Made by a program: the position numbers and the translations under genes. The notes below the pieces were generated by a model. The model saw nothing but the letters and a program-made list of their open reading frames with translations, had not been told where the DNA came from and made no database searches. Shown here piece by piece: positions 59,069 to 64,000 of a stretch of DNA of 64,000 bases (positions are counted from its first letter, which is position 1; every line of letters starts with the position of its first letter). This stretch comes from an uncultured Bacteroidales bacterium. Its GTDB lineage: Bacteria > Bacteroidota > Bacteroidia > Bacteroidales > Bacteroidaceae. Location of the stretch: the NCBI GenBank assembly GCA_902798615.1, contig CADBXL010000006.1, positions 62,001 through 126,000 on the forward strand, read 5' to 3'.

Positions 59069-59722
59069 AATATAGTACTCCGCCTCATCAACTATACCGG
59101 CACGAAGGGCATAGCGGGTGGCCTCATGCACATTATTTACAGAGAGTTTACGGAAGATATTCTTTCGGTGAGTATTAACCGTATGGAAGGAAGACACACG
59201 CTTCTCAGCAATATCCTTTGTGGTAAGTCCGAGGGCAATATCCCTCAGAATCTCGATCTCTGTTTTGGTAAGCAAGCCAGCAGTAGGATCAAGTTGCTGA
59301 TGAGATGTCACCAAGAGAGAAGCAGCCTGTTGGCAAATATATCGCTTGTTGCTCGAAGCATATCTTATACATTCACGAATCTCACTCATTGGTGACTCCT
59401 TAAACAGGATGCTATACTGCTGACTGGTTGTAACAATCCTACCCACGAAGTCTGCACTCAGCTCTTCGGAGAACAATATCCAACGGGAATATGGGAATCG
59501 TGAGGCAAGGATATACAGCTCTGCCTCTCCAACAAAGTCGAAATGGGTATAGTCGAGTATCACTATCGCCTCATTAGAAGGGCGGAAATTCGACAGTTTA
59601 AGGCGCTCTATGAGTGATGCCTTATCTTCTGAATAGTGCATCTCCACACCGGGGAACATATCGTTAATGATATATTGAAGTCCGGCACGTGTGATGTCTT
59701 GGCGGTCTGCGAGGATTATCAT
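59066..59722 (-). CDS. LuxR/NarL-family response regulator
   Basis: I chose the ATG at 59720-59722 (MIILADRQDITRAGLQYIIN); the frame from 59734 starts with TTG inside the repeat. The 218-residue protein has a diverged receiver domain (D6/D9 pocket, likely phospho-acceptor D57 in AIVILDYTHFD, Lys in ILFKESP) and a C-terminal NarL-type HTH. The HTH reads LLTKTEIEILRDIALGLTTK, then VSSFHTVNTHRKNIFRKLSV. No sensor kinase is adjacent. The SEE stretch replacing the usual T/S position is mild divergence. The start codon directly abuts the repeat at 59720-59767. Confidence 0.88.
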   Translation of the reverse strand: MIILADRQDITRAGLQYIINDMFPGVEMHYSEDKASLIERLKLSNFRPSNEAIVILDYTHFDFVGEAELYILASRFPYSRWILFSEELSADFVGRIVTTSQQYSILFKESPMSEIRECIRYASSNKRYICQQAASLLVTSHQQLDPTAGLLTKTEIEILRDIALGLTTKDIAEKRVSSFHTVNTHRKNIFRKLSVNNVHEATRYALRAGIVDEAEYYI

Positions 59723-59867
59723 AAGCCTAACCAAACCTTCCCAAAGGGAAGGATGTTTTATAGTATAAATCCCTTAAAGGAAGGGAATATTTAATTATTA
59801 TATTTTGTTGATTTTTTCTTGATTTGAAGAATGTATCCACTCCCTTGGGGAGGGGAACTGGGTGGAC
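59720..59867. repeat. GC-hairpin element (copy 7), inverted relative to copy 2
   Basis: It spans exactly from the stop of the DUF5686 gene to the start of the response regulator. The part 59720-59767 matches 2875-2922 (inverted) with very few differences, ending in the start codon. Its other end carries CCACCCAGTTCCCCTCCCC. Confidence 0.88.
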
Positions 59868-62231
59868 CTAGAATGTCATTTCAAACATCAGTCTTACACC
59901 ATCCCTATTGGCTGTGGGGAGGTCGAGATAGTTGAGTCTGCGTACATATTGAACGCGGAAGAACTTGAAGATATTATATATTCCAACTGAAAATTCTGCG
60001 TAAGGACGATTAGGATCCATAACCGTACAACCTTCAGGGAATTCCATCAGCAAAGCTGAATTCTGATTCTTCTCAAGATATGGATTGTTCTTGTCGGATA
60101 TTCCACCCCAGAGAGTCTTGAAGCCGACAACCTCACGCCACTTCAATTTCCTGAGGAGAGGAACGCGGTTCAGAATCTTACCTGCGAGGTCCCATTCTAT
60201 ATCAGCCGAAGCATAACGGTCGTTAAGAAACTCCATATTATTCACAAGATTGAAACAACCCTTCTGGATGATATATGACAGATTGGCTGCCGGCATCATC
60301 AAGAGCGGATAAGGCACTTGCGACCATTGCACGCCTCCCTTGAAATTACAATTCACCTTACCCCATGAATTTAGCCAGAAACGCTTGTAAATGCTTGCCT
60401 CCGTCACATTATAGTTATAGTCACCTCCGAGAAATCCTTTCACGCCAATCGTATGCGACAACTTGAAAACAGGGGCATCGTTATTGTTCGGAATACGATT
60501 CTGCTTTGTGTTCATGAAAGTACGACCTGGGGCATACTCCACCTCGAAGCGCATCTCCGTTGTACGCAAGGAGAGTTCCGTGTCGGGATCTGAGAGACGA
60601 CGGAAATGCAGATTACCAGCACCATCATTCTTCTCAACCTTGATATTTGCCAACAGGCGCAATCCCCATTCTTCTTCGTACTCGAACTCCAGTTTATGAC
60701 GATGATAGAACATCATCTTATCAACCTTCGCCCATTTGAATGCCGTAAACACATTATCCTTATCATGCACAAGGAACTTATCCGAGGGCGACATCACATC
60801 GTATGAGGAATGGAATACGAGAGTCCTGCGCGGGAACTCCATAGGGATGTATTTCTTCGGATTAAACGAGTAGGTAAATTCTCCCTTGTAGTAGGTATTA
60901 TTGGTTTTGAATCCGTGAGCCACATATCCTGAGAGGAAGAGATGTCGGTTGAGATTAGCTGTGGTGAGTCCTGACAGACGCACACGATAGCCATCGATGA
61001 AATTATTGGAAATGATAGTATTGACAGGTCCGATATCAAACTTTGAAGGCTTGCCGTTGAATCCTGTCTCCACGAAGTTCTCTACAACCGGACGTATGAA
61101 GAACATTATCCAGTTAAAACCCTTCATACTCTGGGCATCCTTTACGAACTTTCCCATATTCCTCTCCGAAGTGGTGAGATCAACCTTACGGTTTTCCCTC
61201 CAGAACTGCTCATCCTGTATCTCGGCATTCGCATCCTTACGTATTTCTCCAACTCCTGAGAGAAGTTTATCGTCTATCGGCTCAAAAGAATAGTTGCTTC
61301 GTGTCGAGGTCTTCACCATAAGTCCGTGAGCCATAGACTGATTGATACGCAAAGCAACAATAAGATCGTTGACGGTTAGTACCCAGTCGCCAGTTGACAG
61401 AAGCTCGAATTCTTGATTTATCTGCATCCCCTCCACGAAGTTTATGCCTGATGACTTAGGAATAGATAGCGATACCTTCCTTACATGAAGGCTGGAATCC
61501 TTGAGGATATACATATCTCCGTTGAAACCGAAGTCCTGCGGGTTATTCGGAGTAAAGAACACATGAAAGCAAGAATCACGTTCCACCTTCACGGTGTCCA
61601 TAATGTAATAGCGATAGAAACCTATAGCATCATCGGCAATAGGCGATGTCATAGTACGGCGAAGAAGTCGTATGCTGTTATCGTAGATATCCACCTCGCA
61701 GAAGGCATCGGCAGACAAGGCGTTGAAGATATTACCCGTCTCGAATATCTGATTGATACCTTCCGAACGCTCACCTATCACAAGGGTTCGCTGTTTCTCA
61801 GGATCCTTGCGATACATCACCTTCGTAACCTTCTCGTCAAGCATGAACGGGAGGATGAGCTGACCGCTCAACGGACTATATTCCACCTGATTCCTCAGCC
61901 AAGGGGTACGGCCAATAAGACCTGAGTCAAGCATCTCACCAGTAACGCCATTGAGCGATATTGTCATCTTCTCATAGTTCTGATACTGGTAGTATGGCTT
62001 GTTGGTGAGCTTATTCTGTTTCTTTGCCGCAATAACGCGCTTCATCAGCTCAACGGCAGGATTGTTCTTGCGAGAGTACTTTTTCTTCTTTGCCTTCACC
62101 TCCACCCCCGTAAGATTCACATCGGCAAACAAAGAGTCGCCTGTGCGCTTCTTAACGGTTCCTTCCATCTGCGCATTAGCCGACAGACAGAAGAGGAATA
62201 GCAGTAATATGGTATTTAAATATCTAAACAA
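59868..62231 (-). CDS. DUF5686-type outer-membrane beta-barrel protein
   Basis: The 787-residue protein has a signal peptide (FRYLNTILLLFLFCLSANA). A basic stretch follows (VKAKKKKYSRKNNPAVELMK), then the block YYQYQNYEKMTISLNGV and a long region of beta-strands ending RDGVRLMFEMTF, typical of an outer-membrane barrel. It matches the DUF5686 family of Bacteroidota, usually preceded by a carboxypeptidase-regulatory-like domain that is short or missing here. The role is unknown. The only usable start in this frame is a TTG (62229-62231) with an in-frame TAA directly before it; both belong to an AACAATT word array. Confidence 0.82.
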   Translation of the reverse strand: MFRYLNTILLLFLFCLSANAQMEGTVKKRTGDSLFADVNLTGVEVKAKKKKYSRKNNPAVELMKRVIAAKKQNKLTNKPYYQYQNYEKMTISLNGVTGEMLDSGLIGRTPWLRNQVEYSPLSGQLILPFMLDEKVTKVMYRKDPEKQRTLVIGERSEGINQIFETGNIFNALSADAFCEVDIYDNSIRLLRRTMTSPIADDAIGFYRYYIMDTVKVERDSCFHVFFTPNNPQDFGFNGDMYILKDSSLHVRKVSLSIPKSSGINFVEGMQINQEFELLSTGDWVLTVNDLIVALRINQSMAHGLMVKTSTRSNYSFEPIDDKLLSGVGEIRKDANAEIQDEQFWRENRKVDLTTSERNMGKFVKDAQSMKGFNWIMFFIRPVVENFVETGFNGKPSKFDIGPVNTIISNNFIDGYRVRLSGLTTANLNRHLFLSGYVAHGFKTNNTYYKGEFTYSFNPKKYIPMEFPRRTLVFHSSYDVMSPSDKFLVHDKDNVFTAFKWAKVDKMMFYHRHKLEFEYEEEWGLRLLANIKVEKNDGAGNLHFRRLSDPDTELSLRTTEMRFEVEYAPGRTFMNTKQNRIPNNNDAPVFKLSHTIGVKGFLGGDYNYNVTEASIYKRFWLNSWGKVNCNFKGGVQWSQVPYPLLMMPAANLSYIIQKGCFNLVNNMEFLNDRYASADIEWDLAGKILNRVPLLRKLKWREVVGFKTLWGGISDKNNPYLEKNQNSALLMEFPEGCTVMDPNRPYAEFSVGIYNIFKFFRVQYVRRLNYLDLPTANRDGVRLMFEMTF

Positions 62232-62262
62232 TTAACAATTAATAATTAACAATTAACACTAA
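62224..62262. repeat. 7-bp word array (AACAATT)
   Basis: AACAATT, AACAATT, AATAATT and AACAATT are consecutive heptamers between the HAD stop and the barrel-protein start. They supply the latter's TTG start codon on the minus strand. Confidence 0.7.
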
Positions 62263-62265
62263 CCC

Positions 62266-62991
62266 CTAAACAGGCAATTCCAGTAAATCCGTAATCACGA
62301 AATCAGGTATTGTCTCATCAACGGGTTCTTTTTTCCATCCCTCGCCTTTGAACCAAGCAGTCTTACAACCAAGGCTCTTGGCAGGAATGATATCTTTCTG
62401 AATACTGTCTCCAACAACGAGTATGTCCGATTCATCCAGATGCTCTGGAAGTAGCTTTTTTCTTAAAGCCTCCACCCCAAGGGCATAGAGACGTGGATCT
62501 GGCTTGCGTATTCCGACTTGTGCCGATTCTATCACATCGCAAAAGAAATCCCGAAGTTGCATCTCATCAAGCACAGTTTCCACATTTCCGTAGAAATTGC
62601 TGACAAGTGCCATTGGGATTCCCCCTTCACGCAACTGCGAAAGGACCTGTCGGGTATGCTCCATATTCCGCTGAAGTCCAGAATACAGATATTCCACAAG
62701 GGCAGCATGCTTTTCTGCACGTTCAGCAGACTCAGGCAACCAAGCCCCGGAATCTCGAAGGTAATCAAACTGCAAATCTATCTTCACCTTGAGAGTTGTG
62801 AGGAAGGCATCTGTCTGTCGGATTATCTCCTTACTTCCAAGCGTGCGCTCGCCATAGACGTATGCCTCACGATATTGTGCCTCTGTCACGGGAATGGCAA
62901 GATGCTCATAGGCATGCCATATAACCATACCCCAATGCCGCCCGAATGTGTCGAGCGTGGCACCATAGTCGAAAAGTATCGCTTTTATCAT
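62266..62991 (-). CDS. HAD-superfamily hydrolase lacking the second motif-I aspartate
   Basis: The 241-residue protein has HAD motif I as ILFDYGATLDT (D8), motif II as MALVSNFYG (Ser/Asn), the lysine in GIRKPDPRLY and motif IV as ILVVGDSIQKDI. The helical cap lies between residues 15 and 100. In typical phosphatases motif I is D-x-D-x-T; here the second position is Gly (D-Y-G-A-T), as in the dehalogenase/phosphonatase style where the general acid is missing. It overlaps the stop of the CDP-alcohol phosphotransferase gene by ATGA, suggesting a joint pathway such as phospholipid head-group processing. The substrate is unknown. Confidence 0.85.
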   Translation of the reverse strand: MIKAILFDYGATLDTFGRHWGMVIWHAYEHLAIPVTEAQYREAYVYGERTLGSKEIIRQTDAFLTTLKVKIDLQFDYLRDSGAWLPESAERAEKHAALVEYLYSGLQRNMEHTRQVLSQLREGGIPMALVSNFYGNVETVLDEMQLRDFFCDVIESAQVGIRKPDPRLYALGVEALRKKLLPEHLDESDILVVGDSIQKDIIPAKSLGCKTAWFKGEGWKKEPVDETIPDFVITDLLELPV

Positions 62992-63917
62992 CTTGCCAAC
63001 TCCTTACACATATTCTCGTGAGTCCTTCTCATATAGGCACAGGCAGCTGCCATAACCGTTACCTCAAAGAGCGGATATATCCAAGGATAATTGGTCAGGC
63101 AACCTATGTAGAGCATTATTGCACGCCAGTTGTGAGTGAGGAAATTGGTATATTTCATCAGAGGGAAACTCCTTCTTCTGAACTCATCCCTGAACTCCTG
63201 CGGCACCTTGTCTATTCCTCCATATCGCTCAGTAAGCACAGCCTTGAGTTTCTGAAACTCCGGCGTTCCCTTCTCCTGAGCACGACAATACTTCGCATAG
63301 TTTGCAAAGAAGAGTACTCCTACCCAGTTCTTTTCCGCACGATATCTGTCGGCTATTGCCTTCTGTGAAGCGTATGAGTCGAGTTCCGAACCTTCCTTGC
63401 CAAGAAGGAAGAACAGATGGATATTGCGGTAATAGTCGGAATAGCGACATTGTATGGTATGTGCCCAAAGACCTGCAAGGGCGCACAAAGCCCATATCCA
63501 CAAGCCCCACTTCACTTCTGTCCCCGGAATATTCTCAGGCATAAGACGAAAGCAGATTGCCACATACACGCAGAAGAACCAGATGTCTGAGGCAAAGCCG
63601 TCAAGCATTCTGCCCGTTATGGTCTTCTTGCCTGTCATACGAGCCAACTGCCCATCTGTAGAGTCGCAGAAATTAGCGAACATCAGGAACAGCACCCCAT
63701 AGATATTCCATTCCAAGGATGTATGGTAGAAGCACCATCCCGCAGCCGCTCCGAGAAAGAACGACAGAACGGTTATGGCATTTGGATGCACACCCAGTTT
63801 CTTCCAGATAAGCGCGAAGAACAAGCCTATCGGACGAGTGAAATATATGTCTATATTCTCTTCTGTGTCGTATGACTTATACGTGCTGTGAAGAAGATCA
63901 CGAAAATCCTTAAACAT
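62988..63917 (-). CDS. CDP-alcohol phosphatidyltransferase family membrane protein
   Basis: I chose the ATG at 63915-63917 (MFKDFRDLLHSTYKSYDTEE); the extension to 63956 is translated from a GC-hairpin element. The 309-residue protein has the family motif DSTDGQLARMTGKKTITGRM followed by LDGFASD, with TM segments before (AITVLSFFLGAAAGWCFYHT) and after. The enzyme would join a CDP-lipid to an alcohol such as inositol phosphate, glycerol phosphate or serine. The last motif Asp seems shifted by one (D-x4-D instead of D-x3-D). A soluble-looking insertion (about 190-260, YASQKAIADRYRAEKNWVGV) separates the TM groups. It is coupled to the HAD gene; inositol-lipid synthesis is one possibility. Confidence 0.82.
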   Translation of the reverse strand: MFKDFRDLLHSTYKSYDTEENIDIYFTRPIGLFFALIWKKLGVHPNAITVLSFFLGAAAGWCFYHTSLEWNIYGVLFLMFANFCDSTDGQLARMTGKKTITGRMLDGFASDIWFFCVYVAICFRLMPENIPGTEVKWGLWIWALCALAGLWAHTIQCRYSDYYRNIHLFFLLGKEGSELDSYASQKAIADRYRAEKNWVGVLFFANYAKYCRAQEKGTPEFQKLKAVLTERYGGIDKVPQEFRDEFRRRSFPLMKYTNFLTHNWRAIMLYIGCLTNYPWIYPLFEVTVMAAACAYMRRTHENMCKELAR

Positions 63918-63924
63918 AAAAATA

Positions 63925-64000
63925 ATAATCCAGCCCCTCACCTGCCCTTTGGGCATCCTCTCCCCAAGGGGCGAGGAGGAAGTTTCCTTTTTCTAATCAC
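63925..64000. repeat. GC-hairpin element (copy 8), cut by the window edge
   Basis: CAGCCCCTCACCTGCCC with the palindrome TGCCCTTTGGGCA, CCCCAAGGGGCGAGG, then AGTTTCCTTTTTCT. It matches the left half of the element at 58890-59068. Confidence 0.8.

Overview
The window looks like chromosome of a gut or rumen Prevotella (sensu lato, Bacteroidota). The evidence is the SusC/SusD glycan-uptake operon, lipoproteins with S-C lipoboxes, a BspA-type leucine-rich protein, DUF-type Bacteroidota families, almost no Shine-Dalgarno sites, and promoters of the Bacteroidota type (TTTG, about 20 bp, TAnnTTTG). No rRNA, tRNA, CRISPR, transposase or phage gene was seen.

Layout. 1-6.7 kb holds housekeeping genes: a truncated 5'-nucleotidase-type lipoprotein, rplS, a stand-alone AICAR formyltransferase, an LptF/LptG permease and an aspartate aminotransferase. 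6.7-12.7 kb is the Ton energising operon exbB-exbD-exbD-tonB, followed by a PstS-like lipoprotein and a TPR protein. 13-17.3 kb carries a secreted GH2 enzyme, a TauE/SafE exporter and a BspA-like protein. 17.3-18.7 kb is gene-free but holds a strong small-RNA candidate and several repeats. 18.7-33.9 kb is a minus-strand glycan operon: SusC-SusD-SusC-SusD, a DUF1735-type lipoprotein, a GH10-like protein lacking the catalytic nucleophile, and a large secreted protein. This order resembles the known xylan-uptake core of Prevotella. 34.4-41.1 kb holds an M48 protease, an acyltransferase/flavodoxin/regulator operon, a second tonB and a radical SAM gene. 41.4-50.7 kb is a five-gene signalling cassette: receiver-PP2C phosphatase, WD40 sensor, propeller kinase lacking its histidine, an intact histidine kinase, and a TonB-dependent receptor. 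The rest holds an orphan vsr, a thioredoxin-like lipoprotein-type protein, a DUF3836-type protein, a cobalamin riboswitch before an unknown small gene, TtcA-like and LuxR-type genes, a DUF5686 outer-membrane protein, and an overlapping HAD/CDP-alcohol phosphotransferase pair.

The most unusual content is intergenic. Four kinds of repeat recur. (1) Arrays of 11-bp units with a constant core, usually four units followed by four inverted units, strictly dyad-symmetric, with a different core word at most loci; one array runs 13 units in perfect phase. (2) Similar arrays with a 7-bp period; one of them encodes a whole signal peptide. (3) A family of GC-rich hairpin pairs with conserved internal boxes (GTTACCTTTTTCTCG and AATACTATCTA). 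It often fills a gap exactly from stop codon to start codon and in several places has entered coding sequence in frame. (4) Two kinds of elements with terminal inverted repeats (AACGTGAGTTCGAYGA and AAAAAASTTTTTCGCG). I do not recognise these as described families; repeat-database and comparative searches would decide.

Functionally, ExbB/ExbD/TonB (with the paralogous TonB at 39 kb) would energise the SusC-type and other TonB-dependent receptors encoded here. The glycan operon has no adjacent hybrid two-component regulator and only one nearby, separately transcribed glycosidase (GH2), so its control and main enzymes probably lie elsewhere.
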